From Archegozetes longisetosus (taxonomy: Eukaryota; Arthropoda; Arachnida; Sarcoptiformes; Trhypochthoniidae): a stretch of DNA of 64,000 nucleotides. The stretch lies in the NCBI GenBank assembly GCA_018873245.2, contig JAEMBT020000007.1, positions 8,997,129 through 9,061,128 on the forward strand. Reading direction: 5' to 3'. Below are positions 49,086 to 62,800 of this stretch, piece after piece. The stretch's first letter is position 1; each line of letters starts with the position of its first letter. Both the position numbers and the translations under genes were made by a program. A model generated the notes under the pieces. The model worked only from the letters and a program-made list of their open reading frames with translations, had not been told where the DNA came from and did not search any database.

Positions 49086-51919
49086 AAAAAGCAGTGCCTT
49101 TTGTCTGAGCTGCCCATAACCGTCAATTATCTATGAATTGAAAGTGAACAACTTTTGTATTGAGTTTTACGTGTAGCAGACATTTCAATTTTAAAAGTAA
49201 AAGTATAAAAAAGTATAGAAGTTAGATACCCATCTACAATTTGTGCGCAGTAAATCAGTTTGATGGAAAACTGCACAAAAACATTATGCAAAGTCCATCA
49301 AAAAGATAAAAGCAATTTTACCTTAAACAAAACTATAATTGTTAATTATACGCTGTGTATGTCCCTAAGTATGCCTTAAGTGTCTTAAATCAAAGGACTA
49401 TACGGAAAATTGTTGTAAATTCTTAGTTAATTTGCGTGGAATATGATGCGAAAATAAACTTATTTTTTTGTTTAATTTGTTTGAGGATAAAATTATAGTG
49501 AAATTATGAATAATTTCATGCAATAAACTGTAGGATAATTTGTAAAGCTCTAAGACAAGCTCAAGTTCAAGTTTGCAGACATTTTTCTAACTCTTTTACT
49601 TAACTCTTAACTATTATGCCGCACTTCTACTCAACTCTGTACCTAACCATTAGCTCTGATACGAGATATTACTTTCCTAAAGTCTTATTTTTAGGAATAT
49701 GTCCATTAACTGCATTGTAATTTTCAGTTATATTTCAATGTTTCCACAACAATCACCTGAGTTAACCTATTGCCTAATAAGAACATGAAAAGATTGTTTT
49801 AGGAAAATTAAGCCCTTCGACTTGAAGGCTGTTAGAAAGCGTTTGCCTTTAAATTGTTTGGTTCATTGAGGAAGACTTACATACGTGTTGCGCAATCACA
49901 TGATTGCTGGCATTGCCTGAAAGTGGTGTAACAGTCTATAAGACACAGCACAGCGAGTGTGTGCTCAATACGCGACACGCTCTTGAACCGGTTAGCACTT
50001 GTTGTGCAGCTCCCTACTTCGACCAACCTCTATTTCTAACTTTATTTTCATGTTTTTTCTCTATTTATTTTTAACTTTACGCTAAATTAGATCATTATTA
50101 ATCACTTTTTTCTAAGTTCTAGTAAACACCTTTTCATTATGAAAAACAAATACTCGAATACTTTTGTCTGTATACCAGACCAGACTTAAGAACTGCACAT
50201 AACAATTCAACTTTTATCTTATTATGCATTGCAGAATAGTTAATCATTAAAATTGAATTTTCTTTTACATTTACTTTAAATTCAATACTTGTTTTTGTTT
50301 TTCGAATAACTTCAACTTGTGATTAATGATGTAATATTTGTTTTGAAAACTTTTCTAATCTATTAAAATTACTTTTGAAAAGTTTACAATACGTTTGCAA
50401 CAACTTTGCCAATCTATTAGTTTTTTATTTTCAGTCTATCGTCGATTTGCATCAACCTTTTGGTAGTACTTATTGCTGAAGAAGTGAAATAATAATTAGT
50501 TTTATTCGAGCAATTGACAAAGTAGTGAAATACAATCCTATAATTGATTGAATAGAATTGAATTAGGTTTTTATTAAAATGATGAGAAAGTACTGCACAA
50601 TACTGTTAACATTGAGGAGAAATCCAGATATCACGAGATAGATCAGGTTTTAATACAGTAACACTAACTGTTAGAATTAATCACTAGTGATCACCACTCC
50701 AACGGATTGAGCTCTATCGAGATCAGCTCTTCTTTCACTATTTTATATAGATCAATATCATTGCCATATGTTTATGACTTAGGTTAACTCTAAACATCTT
50801 TCTATGATTTGACTAATACTTTTAAGTAAGAATTTGCAAACTTATGCTATTTTTGTATTTAATTACAATTGTTGTCAAATTAAAAAAGGAAACTAAAGTC
50901 CTATCTGTAAAAGTAGAATAATTTGACTGAATTAGGTAGTTCCTCGACTACAACTTATTTAAAATGACTTTAGAGGTAAATCCCTAACAAGTTCTAAGTA
51001 GAGAATGAAGGGCAAATGTATAAAAATTATGACTCAATTAAAACTTGTCTTTTCTCAAATTTAACTCAAAGTTATGACGTTATTCAAATTGAAAAGCATA
51101 GTTAAAAAGTTATGCTAATTATGGTCAATAAATGAAAAGCATAAAAGATGAAACGTCGCTAGACATTTAAAAATTAGCGTTTAAGCTGAAACCTGAGTTT
51201 TGGTAAAGCTATTGTAATATTTGCCTGCGCTCAGGCCTTGGCAAGTGTAAGCGTTAATGTTGATCATTAAAAAACAGTGATGTAAGGCATTTAAGAGCGC
51301 ATGTGCTCGGCGTCTATCAAACGTCAGTACGAGACCACCAACAGAAATGAAATGGTGACGTGTTTGGCACTACTTTCTGTTTAAGAAAAATTTGTTAAAC
51401 GTATAATAAACCCTTGTTTTAATAATCATCAAAAATAGTGGTCATAAATAATTATTGAAAAATTTCATTGCGATTTGTCAGTGAGTGATTGGGTCCGAAG
51501 TTAGAAGAAGTTAAGATTAAGAGTGCGAGTAAATTAAAGTATGAGTGGGTTTGGTGTTAGCGGCGGATTGATATGAACGAACGCATGTTTTAATCGTCAG
51601 CACTAAAGGCAGAACTTGATTGTGACCTCGATTTCAGTTTAGTCGACAGTGAGTGAGCATATGATACTATAAGTTATTTTCATTTATAACTAATTATTTA
51701 ATAGAATATATACTCACAAGTCAAGTATATATTTTCCACTATCATCTATTATCAGTTATATTATTTATTACTTTCAATACAACTACTAATTGAAGTGCGA
51801 TTTTTACTTATTTCAAGTTTTCAATTCAAGCCTTATTTCGTATTTACTATTCCTATAATCTTGTGTTTGTCAGAACTGTACCTAAAGTATTGTTGACTAA
51901 GTCGCTATACAACATACTC
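49086..51919. other. Non-coding upstream region of C/EBP
   Basis: About 2.8 kb with no ORF of note. It contains a perfect C/EBP palindrome at 49887-49896, a locally GC-richer block at 49860-50035, and a CRE-like half site GGTGACGTG near 51354-51362. The segment 51200-51660 is also GC-richer than its surroundings and may hold the promoter or a 5' UTR. Confidence 0.45.
49887..49896. promoter_or_regulatory. Perfect palindromic C/EBP site
   Basis: GTTGCGCAAT fits the C/EBP consensus RTTGCGCAAY at every position. It lies about 2.2 kb upstream of the C/EBP start codon. Autoregulation is a plausible inference. Confidence 0.5.
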
Positions 51920-52105
51920 AATGTATTGAGCCTTTAGTGTGTCGAGCATTGCGTCCCATAATAGCAATCATTTGTTACGCACTTATCGCTTAACAACCAA
52001 AATAGTTTGGGCTCGACTTCAGATAAAGTCAGAACAAGTCACAGAAGCAATTGATTTCAACTGAGTCTACGAGTGTCCAGATCTTAAGATTTGGGCTCTA
52101 TATCT
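51920..52105 (+). promoter_or_regulatory. Probable C/EBP 5' leader with a minimal uORF
   Basis: ATG TAT TGA at 51921-51929 would be a two-codon upstream ORF, 185 bp before the main ATG, if the transcript starts upstream of it. An in-frame TAA at 52085-52087 blocks any N-terminal extension of the main frame. The transcription start is not visible from sequence. ACGCAAT on the minus strand near 51949-51955 is another C/EBP-type half-site. Confidence 0.35.
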
Positions 52106-53209
52106 ATGAGCGTCACAACGGCTTCATACAAAGGACAGCGATCTTACGAATTGGACACTGAGTGGCCATTAATATGCAGTCCAGTCTCGCTCTCGGCGCA
52201 AATGGATTCCCAGTTTTATGATCAAACTTCGCCTCTTAGTTCTACTGGACTTCACGACAAATTGTCTCAACGTATTGACAAGTGTTCGTCTCCTAAGAGA
52301 CACTTAACATCATCTGCAGAGCTGGCGGTCGCAGATCTCAACTCACCCGAACTTACCTTCGATCACATGTCTATTCAACAGTTCATTAATAGCGAAATCA
52401 CTAACACCAATACATCCCTCGAAGACTCGGTTTCGATCTTCTCAGCACTTCTTAACGACAAACAGAACAGGAGCAGAACTAACAGCCGTCATCAACAGGA
52501 GCAACAGTTGAATCAAGAGCACCATCACAATCAACAAGTGGCCAATAATACGAATAGTAGTTATCCTCAGCACTCTTCACATTCACTGAACTATCAAATG
52601 CCACAACAGACAAGTGTTGGTACTGATAGATACGGACTTGAAGCTAATTCAGCTGTAAAACAAGAACCAATCGATCCGGAGGTGGATTTTTCAAGTAGTT
52701 GTAGCCAGAATTCTGGCTATTCTGGCGGCAGCTTTTCGGGCTATCACGAAAACCATGTGGACAGTCGGCTGAACAGTACAAATGGTCGAAACGACTCGAG
52801 TGAACAAAGTCCTGTATCTCTTGTTCACTACAACGCCAACCCCTCTCAGGGCAACAATAATTTAAGATCAACTCATAGTTCTCCTCACAAGAGCCACAAA
52901 TCTGGTAAGAAATCTGTTGACAAGGCCTCAGATGAGTACAAAAAACGAAGAGAAAGGAATAATATTGCTGTTCGTAAAAGTCGCGAAAAGGCTAAGATCA
53001 GGAGTCGCGAAACTGAGAAAAAGGTGTCCGAATTGGCCCGAGAGAACGATAGCCTGAGAAAGAAAGTCGACATGCTTTCCAAAGAACTGAACGTTCTTAA
53101 ATCCTTGCTCACTAACGTTGGCGTCCCACCTGAGAGTGTAGACACTGAGATTGCTAAAGGACTCCAAATGGATCATCACTCAAGTACACCATACGGATCA
53201 TCGATGTAA
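52106..53209 (+). CDS. CCAAT/enhancer-binding protein (C/EBP, slbo-type)
   Basis: Intronless, 367 residues from the ATG at 52106; the open frame extends to a TTG at 52091. The N-terminal activation region (about 20-125) has [15 protein letters not shown] and [13 protein letters not shown], resembling C/EBP transactivation elements. Gln/His-rich stretches follow (about 130-160). A VKQEPID motif at about 182-188 is a classic SUMO/attenuator site. The bZIP (about 275-338) has basic region [19 protein letters not shown] and leucine zipper [28 protein letters not shown]. The [10 protein letters not shown] signature assigns it to the alpha/beta class (Drosophila slow border cells). It regulates differentiation, metabolism and cell migration as a nuclear dimer, and may dimerise with the gamma-type protein encoded 17 kb away. 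Confidence 0.94.
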   Translation: MSVTTASYKGQRSYELDTEWPLICSPVSLSAQMDSQFYDQTSPLSSTGLHDKLSQRIDKCSSPKRHLTSSAELAVADLNSPELTFDHMSIQQFINSEITNTNTSLEDSVSIFSALLNDKQNRSRTNSRHQQEQQLNQEHHHNQQVANNTNSSYPQHSSHSLNYQMPQQTSVGTDRYGLEANSAVKQEPIDPEVDFSSSCSQNSGYSGGSFSGYHENHVDSRLNSTNGRNDSSEQSPVSLVHYNANPSQGNNNLRSTHSSPHKSHKSGKKSVDKASDEYKKRRERNNIAVRKSREKAKIRSRETEKKVSELARENDSLRKKVDMLSKELNVLKSLLTNVGVPPESVDTEIAKGLQMDHHSSTPYGSSM

Positions 53210-56200
53210 CCACTATTCCTCCTCTATTGTATAACATTTAGTTCAGTCGAAACTCATTTGATTTCACTTTCATTAAGTATATATTTATATATAACTATAT
53301 ATAAGGTATATATTGATACAAATAGGGCCACATTTTTGAACAGTTAAAGAGACCTCATCTGAAGACTCAATATATATAAATATATATTTATATATAATAT
53401 ATAAATGATCAGAACGAAATGATTAAAAGATATATAAATAAATTTAAATATATATAATAAGAATGGCCTTCTGAATTACCGAAACACTTGCTAAAGAGAA
53501 CTGAATCCACGTGAGAGCCTGAAATACTTTGATGTGCCTAATGTCTTGATTGAATATTTTCATTAAATCTTTCGGGCTTTCCTCACTTCTGCTCATTTCG
53601 ACTTTTCTTCTTTTCTTACTTTCTTATCTGCTGAATATTTACGTGTATTTAAGTGAAGCCGTTTCTAATCGATGGCTCGAAGAGATATTTTGAAACTAAG
53701 AGATATATATATTTAAATGAAAATACATGATATATAAATATATTTTATTGAACATTATATTTGATGTTATGATAAGCCCTAAGCGGGTGATTCAGTTGAT
53801 TCTAGTTGTCCTTCTGGTTCGGTATATCAATTAAATGTAGTTTTTGGTGAAAATTGTTTATTTAAATATAATGTAATTGATTGGCCTCTTTGTCAGATAT
53901 AATTATTGTGGATAAAGAATAGATAAGTTATCGACACTTCTCGTCGATATTGTACACTATAATTGTTATTATTTAAAGCGATTTATTCATTGGCATTTTG
54001 CTAACCTAATCATTAACAGAATGTGATGGTTGTTGGAAATCAAATAGAGATAAATTGACATATCAACTAAAATATAAGAAATTGTTTCTCTAATGTCTGT
54101 TCGCTGTAGTCAATAATATGGTTGTCATTGAATAGTGTGATCAGCTTTTGGTGCTTCTCAACTGTTTTCAAACAAATTTGTTATTATAAATAAATCAATA
54201 GTTAATGATTACACTTTTGACACACATATTGATTTTTTAAATACAATCTTAAGCCTTTTATAACTCAACTATTTATGTCTTGCTCTACGATTACTTTTAA
54301 GGGTCTTTTATTTCATAGATAATAATTTATTTTCCATTTTTCAAGTGATTTCTGGTGCTAACAGTTATTCATTATTACGATTAATGTCAATATCGGTTAA
54401 TTCATTTCAATCATTATTTGTAAAATCTTAAAGTTATCATGATTAAAGTTGTTGTTTTCAAATGAACTGTTGATCTGAAAATTTGATCTGTTTTTAGTTT
54501 CAATTATGGATTTGTTGAGCTGTAACTCTAGAAGTTATCGATTGGTTAAGAACGTACTTAATTTGAAACCTATAGATGGTTGTTTTCCAATCACATAACC
54601 ATTAGTAATATTATATAATGTTTAGAGCCGGTTTTAATTCATCTAAAATATAGCAGCTTGCTATCTCAGATTGCAACAACTGTTTGTTTATCACATCGGT
54701 TATTTCACTGCAAATTTTATTTTTTTCAACTTTATATCCTTTTAGTGATTTACTTATTGTTTATTTCGCTAATCAGTTGTTATCTTAACAATCTTCAGAT
54801 CCTTTACTTTAGTGAAAGGGATCTAAACTAAATTTCACTTAACTTACCTCTCAGTGGCAAAGTCTTTGAGTGGTGTTTTAGATATTCTCAGATAAATGAT
54901 CAACTATATTCTTATTTAGGAAGTTTGATAAACATTTGTTATGTACTGATTAGGAAATAAAAGTTAGCTAAAATAAGTTGGAAAATTATCAGCTCATACT
55001 GGTCTAACTTGACATGAGGGGGTCTCAGATGTTTTTTCCATGAAAAACTCGCTCAGTTTCCTCTTCTATACTCTCCAAATACTATAAACACCTGAAGACA
55101 TGTGATAAGAAAAAGCTAAAACAATCAATTTTCCTGAGAATTGTTAATGAAATATTTATTCATAAGTCTTATTGTTTTAGGGATTAGGAAAAAGTAAAGC
55201 TAAATATTTTCGTAATTAACTGATTCACATGACAAAGAAGTCTAGTATTGAAGGTTTTGCAAAGAATTGAAGTTAAACCTTATTGTTTACTGACATGAAT
55301 TTGCGAATAAAACTAAATTACACATAAAAAACTAAGTGAATCGGTAGAGGTAAACGGAAAGTAGTGGAAAATCAAGTTGAACACTGAGATATACTTTAAA
55401 ATAAAAACATAAGATAGCTGATTCCTCTATTTTTTACGATAAATTCCAACCCAGTTATCACTCCGATAAATTTTGTTGGCTGTAAGATGTTTCAGCTGAG
55501 AAGTTGTGATTCTTATTAGGAGTACTAAATATTCTGTAAAAATACACGTGTTATTGGCAGCTCTCAATTTTTGGCTCCTAACGCATTTCAGCTCAAGTAT
55601 TATATTCGAGCAAATCTCTAGCTTTTGCTATTTTGTAAATCTATCTTGTTTTCAAAAATTTCACTTTTATACAAATTGACCTTTGGCGTTTGAATATTTT
55701 TCAATATTGTTCTACTTAATACTCTTAAAATAAAATTGATGAGTATTATCTCAAATTGGTAGTTGAATTATCCGGTTTCATAATCTATGGGAGACAGGAT
55801 CTTAATATATTTTCAATTTTACGTATAACAATCCAAAAACATAAAAAGATATACAAGCACAACTCATGCAAAGCACATATTGTGAGATTTGAGGCAAATG
55901 TCAAAGAAAATGATATGAAATCATAGAAACTACAGATGTAGTGCTAATCATTATATCTCTTTGTTGCCAAACCTGGTTTTCACTGAACGCAGCATTCAAG
56001 GATAACACTTTTTAGTCTTCTATTTTCAAAGACTACAATCATTTTAAGGCAAATTCAGGTGTTTTCAAATGAATATTGAACTTGTTTGACAAAGTTAGCT
56101 GAAGAAATGCGAAATAAAAGTACCTTAAAACACCATTAAAGTTATAGCGCATGAAACATAAAATTGATGTTTGCATAAACTTGGGCACAGACCTAATATT

Positions 56201-59200
56201 GAACTAGAAGTGCATAATGAGAGTTTAGTCGAGTATTACAGAGTATTGTTGCAAATGAAGATGGCCAATAATACTTTTTAAGTTGAAGTTTAGGTTAAGT
56301 AACCCTTTATCAGTGTTAACCTTTAATTTAGTGTGAGCATCATTTATAACAGTTGGTTAGCAAATAGTGTTCTCTCATGCAAATGAACACATCAATTTCA
56401 TTTAGAAATATGTTCTCATTTAAAAATATTTCAATATTGCTATTAAATATATTCAATTAATTAGTTTTTTCAACTTTGTTCTTTTTTCGGAAACTCATTT
56501 ATTCGATATGCTTGTTTGGGACTAATGTTCAAATTTGTGACTAGTGTTGAAAGATTGAAAATGCTTTTTAATGTATTGAAGAATGCGACGTAAAGCTAAT
56601 TGTTAACTTTTTAAAAATAACATAAATAGTTGTGTACTGGCTTTAATTATAATTTAGAAGATTAAAAGCTAAAATCGTACGACAGCAACAATCAGTGGGG
56701 GAAATGATAGTTTCTATGGGACAATATTCAACGTTGGACTTGAAAATGGGTATAAGTATAGCTGATGTACGGTTTTGTTAGTAGAGGTAAAGTATTGGAC
56801 TTTCAACAGCACTCAAATGCTGTAATGAAGGTCTCATTGATAAAAGTGTTATCTCTGCGAATCACTACTTTCCGACTAGGGCTCTAATTGCTACCATTTT
56901 TTCTAATACTGACTTTTTAGTTTCGATTCTAGTTCATCTAGAATTCAGTTTAATTTTCTATGACTTTTAATGCTTTTATATAATTGCAATCATAAGCACT
57001 AATTTCAATGAGAGAACTTCTCTCAACAAGTTTCACCACATCTACTATTCTAGTCTCTAATAATATGAATTAATAGATTCCCTATTCATCTACTCTCTTC
57101 TTCTTCTTTTTCTCAGTTGCCATCAAATGGTCTTTTTCTTCTTTACTTTCTCTCTATATTTTTAGATTTATTGTGCGAAATAAATGCATTGCTTCAATAT
57201 TTCGTTATAGCCAGACTCTAAATTATTTTTACACTATTTTCAACCTGAAAAAGTTGTGGAACTAATCTGCGAACACTTGTGTTTGGGACATATGTGTTGT
57301 ATTTCTTGTTGGAAATGTTTTTAATTGCATTCATATTAAGTATAATGAGGAGAAAACTATTGTTTATCCAAATAACTAACACCTCATTCTATTTTCATAG
57401 AATTTATTCTGAATTTTTAATGAAATTTATTCTGAATTTTTAATAGTTATTATCTAATAACAAAATCTATATAAAAACATATTGAAATCTATTTACGGTC
57501 TATTTTTCTGATAGTTTGTTATTGTAATTATTTGAAAGTTACGTTCAAAAGCCATTGTCAACGATAGGGAAAGTTTAGCCAGATTTCAGGTTTCATTTTG
57601 AATAAGTGGGTCAAAGTATTAATTTTATGAGATATACTCTTTCAGAGCCAGTTCTCTGCAGAAGTTCTCTTCAGAAAAAGTTGTAAAATTAGATTGCTTT
57701 CAATATTCATTAATTCTTATCTCTCTCTATGATCAGAAAATTCAAGCTAAATTGTGTTCATATACGTGTATTTGTGGACTTAATTTTTCTTTTTAATCGA
57801 GCTATAGTTTGAGTTCGGTTATAGTAATGGAAATATTTTTTGTGTTAATTTATTTGGAATAAATGCCTGTTGGAAAGAAAGCTGAGTAAAAGTAGAGGGG
57901 GTTTGTAGGCCACCAGAGCAATGGCGCATAAACAGGCCAACCATTAGATAATAAGTGAAAGTGTTGGCATTGAGCTCCTATTCAGCTTCACATCCTTATA
58001 TAAGTCACCCTTTTTTACCACACACTTTACTTTTTACCTTTACATTTGTTATACCCATTCAACCACTTTATTTAATCTTCCATTCAGATTCTAACTAATC
58101 GTTAATATCCTATTGATAGCCCATAATTCGTCTAAAAAATTGCTCTAACTTAAAACTCTAACTAAATTATCCTTTAATTACTCAATTTATCTATGCAATA
58201 GTTCTCTCGTTTTAATCATTTTGTCATCTACTCAATTGAGCAGTTTGACCACATTGTGATTCTCTGTTGGTTTCATAATAAATGTAGAAAAGGAGAAGGC
58301 ATAAAAGTCAATTAATGTAAATGTATATGGAATTCACTCTTTAAAAAACAGAAAATACAGAATTGGTAGTCATGACAATGCAAATCTGTAAGAGACCCAA
58401 CTTATGCTGTTTATACCAGAATGTGATACCTTATCTCACGATAACGTATTCCAAATGTATTAGATATGAGTGGCTTTTATAACATGTAATGTATTTTAAC
58501 TACAGTTCGCATCAGACTCGAAGCATGTTTTTTGGCGATACATAAATATTTAAATTGATTTTAAAAAATGAAAAATAAATGTATAAAAAATCTGAATTAG
58601 TATCTAAATTAGTAATGGAATTAGTAATGGAATTAATATTAGAACTATTCTGAATTTGTGACCCACAAATTGGTGCTATCTCACATAATATGGCTATCAA
58701 TTCAACTCATTAAAGTTACTTCTAGTTTCAATATATACTTTGCTGACAACACAGCACCACTAAACCTAACCTCTTTATCAAATAGGTTAGATTTAAGGGC
58801 TCTAGAAGCTTTTTATCATTTAAATCTTTTATATACTATTGAATTTTTGTATTTCAAGGTTTTTCATTTTCTTGATTACTTTCGTTAAATTAGTACACTA
58901 TTCAACTAAGTTTACTTTTAGCTCACAAATTGGGCTATTTTTTATTTATCTCACTTTTACTTTTCTTACTTTTCTTACTTTTCTTTTTCATTTAATACTA
59001 AAATTTATTTTTCGAATCAGACAGACTTACGAATGAAGAGGTTGCATGCTATCCAAAATCATAGAATCTGACTCTACTTCACAAATATAATATCAATAAA
59101 TTATATGCTCTTTCCACTAGCAAAACATTCGTATCGTATTGTATTATATTATAGGAATTTGTCAAAGTAATCCCAGATATTTAATAATAAAACATCTATT

Positions 59201-59690
59201 TATGAGATATGGAATATACGAGAAATGTTTGAACAAAAAATTCAAGTTATAAGTGAATTTGATTTTTGTTTCACTAAATAGCAGCAGATAGGGCTCTCAA
59301 TAGCATAGCAACAGGACTTCTTCACGATTCATATTTAATTCAGAAGTATTTGTTTGTTGGCATCGTTCCTGTTGTCATAATTATTCTCAGCCAATAGCAC
59401 TAAATCTATTCTCAAAGTTGAGCTCTAAACAATTATTTCATTCAAGTTTGTTTCGATTTTTTATTCATCGAACGGGGAATCTTAAAGTGCGACGTCTTCG
59501 AGAAAAAATGATCGGTGTAAAGTATTGTTTATAAAGTGTAGGTAATGTATTTTATCGATTTTCAGCTAATTCGTCATTGATCGTCAAAATTTGCAAATTC
59601 AATTTTAAAATATAAATCGATTCAGTCGTATTTAAATTCTTGGTTCACCTTATCTGCATTTTCTTCACATGATTTCATGAATTTTGATAG
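53210..59690. other. C/EBP 3' region and downstream non-coding DNA
   Basis: 53270-53470 and 53700-53760 are unusually rich in TATATA and AAATATATA runs, probably C/EBP 3' UTR. A 20-bp duplication (GAATTTATTCTGAATTTTTA) occurs at 57408-57443. No supported gene; open frames are under 80 codons. Confidence 0.45.
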
Positions 59691-59705
59691 TGAGTGAGTG
59701 AGAGT

Positions 59706-59815
59706 GAGAGGGAGAGAGGGAGAGAGGGAGAGAGGGAGAGAGGGAGAGAGGGAGAGAGGGAGAGAGGGAGAGAGGGAGAGAGGAGAGAGGGAGAGAGAGA
59801 GGGAGAGAGGGAGAA
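59706..59815 (+). repeat. Homopurine microsatellite, (GGGAGAGA)n
   Basis: 110 consecutive purines, mostly an 8-bp GGGAGAGA unit, with GAGAGGAGAGAGG and GAGAGAGA interruptions near 59780-59800. It is preceded by TGAGTGAGTGAGAG. Mirror symmetry makes triplex (H-DNA) formation possible. Confidence 0.95.
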
Positions 59816-62800
59816 CATGGATTGGGTTTGATCAGATGAAACGATATGGTATTTAGATGATCTAATTTTCAGTCAATATACTTAATAATTATGATACACA
59901 ATGTTTGAAGTATCAATATTTAGCGCTAAATCTAGGAAAACACAAAACCGAATGATTGCAATTAATCGATGAATAACTGAAATGAATTATTTCAGTAAAG
60001 TGTTTGAAATACTGACTTATTTGTCAAGCTTCTAGTCTATAGTTAGTGACAGAAATCTACGAAATGATAGATTCGTTTTGCGAAGTAGAAAATTGAGCAA
60101 AAAATAGTCTAGCATGAATAGAAAGCACTTTATCGAAGGTCAACATTGTATGCAATATAATTATTGAACTGAAAGAATTGTAATTACGCTTTATTTTTAT
60201 GATTCAATTGAATCTAATGAGCAGCGCATTCGACGCAAGAGTCAAAATACTGATCAATTGAATGAAAGATGATGAGTCTAAAAGTGTTTTTCTGTTAAAT
60301 TAAATTAAGGGAATCTTGCATTTGTTCAAATTAGGAAAATACCAGACTCTCGTTTGCAATGAAACGCTATATTAAATCAAATTCTAGCCAATTTTCAATT
60401 GTAGCATATATTCTAAGAAACGCAAATTTATGGTCAAATAACTGGTACTTTAGACTTGCAGCTAAAATGTTTTAATTATTTTTTGCAGTTAGTACTAAAA
60501 GGTAAAGGTTTTAAGTTCTTCTTAGATTTGTTGATTAAACGTTGATAAAAATGAGATTTTTTGCCAATAAATATAAGTTTTATTGCAAGTATAATAGATT
60601 AATACATGAGATACACTTTCAATAACTATCTCACAAATCAAATCAGACGAAACTCGAATTAATAATTTCAGTCTCAAACATAACTTTAATAAATGCATAT
60701 TTAAACTTAAAACGTTTGATGTAAGCTCAACTCATTAAAAGTTTTATTAAAAATTGATTAAACTTTAATAAGATGCAGTTTCTTCAGTTATAGCTCTAGT
60801 CTAATAAATGATCATGTCTATCATGCTAATGATGGAAATTTTACCAAACCTGACCAAAATGATTAACTAGAAAATTATTGCTAGCGTCTCTAGTACATTA
60901 GGAATGTTCAACTGAAAAAGTGTTAGATTTAAGAGATGTAGCACTAGATAGCTATGAATTTAATGGGGAATTCCTATGAACCATTTAAATGGAGGCCCAA
61001 ATACAAATTGTGATTGAACGCGTCAAAACTGACGTAATAATGTAGAAACTACCAAAACATGCTTAAAACATGTTTGTACTCTAAATTACTTATGAAATTG
61101 TTAGTCACATTTTTTTACTGTGGCTGAAGCCAGAAACTGGTTTCACTCCGTTTGGCGCTTTGCCTCTAATTCATTTAAATTGATATAAAAGGGCTCAACT
61201 TTTTTTTTCACTATATTAAACATTATATTAAAAAAGTTTTATATAAATATTAATTATTCATGGCATGAATTTACCCATAGTTCTGTTTAGATCGATTAAA
61301 ACTGTTTTAACTTTTCGTGTTGATGCATTTTAAAAGATGTGAAACTAGGATAGAAATTACTGCAATATCAAATACAAAAATCTTTATGATTCAATTCAAA
61401 TATTCTAAACTGTTCACTACCATTCATAAATCATTTTCTTAGTCGTTCATTAAGTGACAATTTTCAACTCTCTAGACACTGCAAACCATTTAGACTTAAA
61501 TCTAGGACTGGCTCAATGTAAGCTTGATTCAGTCAAATAACTAATCATTCTGTACTTACGATTCTTTTCCTAACCAAATGCGTAAAATATATCTTAAGAA
61601 AATGTTGCAAAAGTTCATTCAATTGTTTGTGTAGTGGATTATTTGTGTACTGCATTGTTTGTGCGGTATATTCTTTGTGCAGCATATTCTTTGTGTAATA
61701 TATTCTGTTAGAAAACAGCTTTTATACTGATGTGTAGTTAAAAGACTGGACTACATCTACACCAGAGTATTAGTAACTGTTGCTAAGAGAGCGTGATTCC
61801 AACAAAGAATTGCTTATTAGCGATAACGTCAGAATTGGAAACTTAGTCTTTCTCGTCAATGGCTCATTCTTCCAAATACTAGCAGATTATTATTGATTCA
61901 GTCTTTCTATCAACAGTCATATGTTTAGGTCATTCAACAGTAAAGTTTAGCGAATTATAGTCACTATTTTTTGATTAGTATTAGGCTGTTATTACTCGAA
62001 CGCTTTGGTGGATATGTAAAAAATGATGGATAAACTAGCTTTAGTTCCCCTACTACCCCTTATTGTTACTCAACTAATGCTTACAAACACAGCAAACACG
62101 AGCCCAATAGAAACATTGCGAATAACTTTAGATCACTCTATATTTGAAGTCTAAATCAAATTAGATCTACACCAGATCAACAATACATACAAAACTAAAT
62201 CAAAATCAATAATCTCTCATCACAATCAAGTCAATAATATCTGCCGCTAACGAGAAATCACTTCTGATGGCTTAGTTTAGGTTTTATCAATTAACTCAGT
62301 CTTAATGGTTGCACTTAACAAAACTATTGAATTTATCTTCTTAAATCACTTCTTGATGGATTTCACTTTGAGCATCTTTATCAGTCAATAAAATTTATCT
62401 ATAATTTATTCGTTGAGTCAGTATTAGATGTGTTTAATGCTCGTTACAAGCATTTCAAGCATAGTTTAGCATATTTTTCGCTTATTCAACACTTGTATTT
62501 TGATCTAATTTTCATCACTTCATCCATCATTCAAAGCCATACCAATCAATAAAATGATATTTGAATAAGAAATAACATGAAAAACTTGGGTTTATTAAAA
62601 AATAGATTTTATCTTTACTAGTATGGAAGTAGAAAAATAGAAAATCATTTGCCATTATTATCTTGTTTATTTACTGAGAAACAAAATCGCGACAAATAAC
62701 TTATATGCAAACTAACTTAGCATTACAGATCATTTTGACTTCATTTGAGCTAAGTCAAATGCCAAAAAGCATCATACAAACGATCAATTCTTCAATTTAG

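Noticed and set aside
58512-59036. Small hydrophobic open frames downstream of C/EBP
   Set aside because: AT-rich, Phe/Leu-rich translations typical of random AT-rich DNA, without starts in context or homology.
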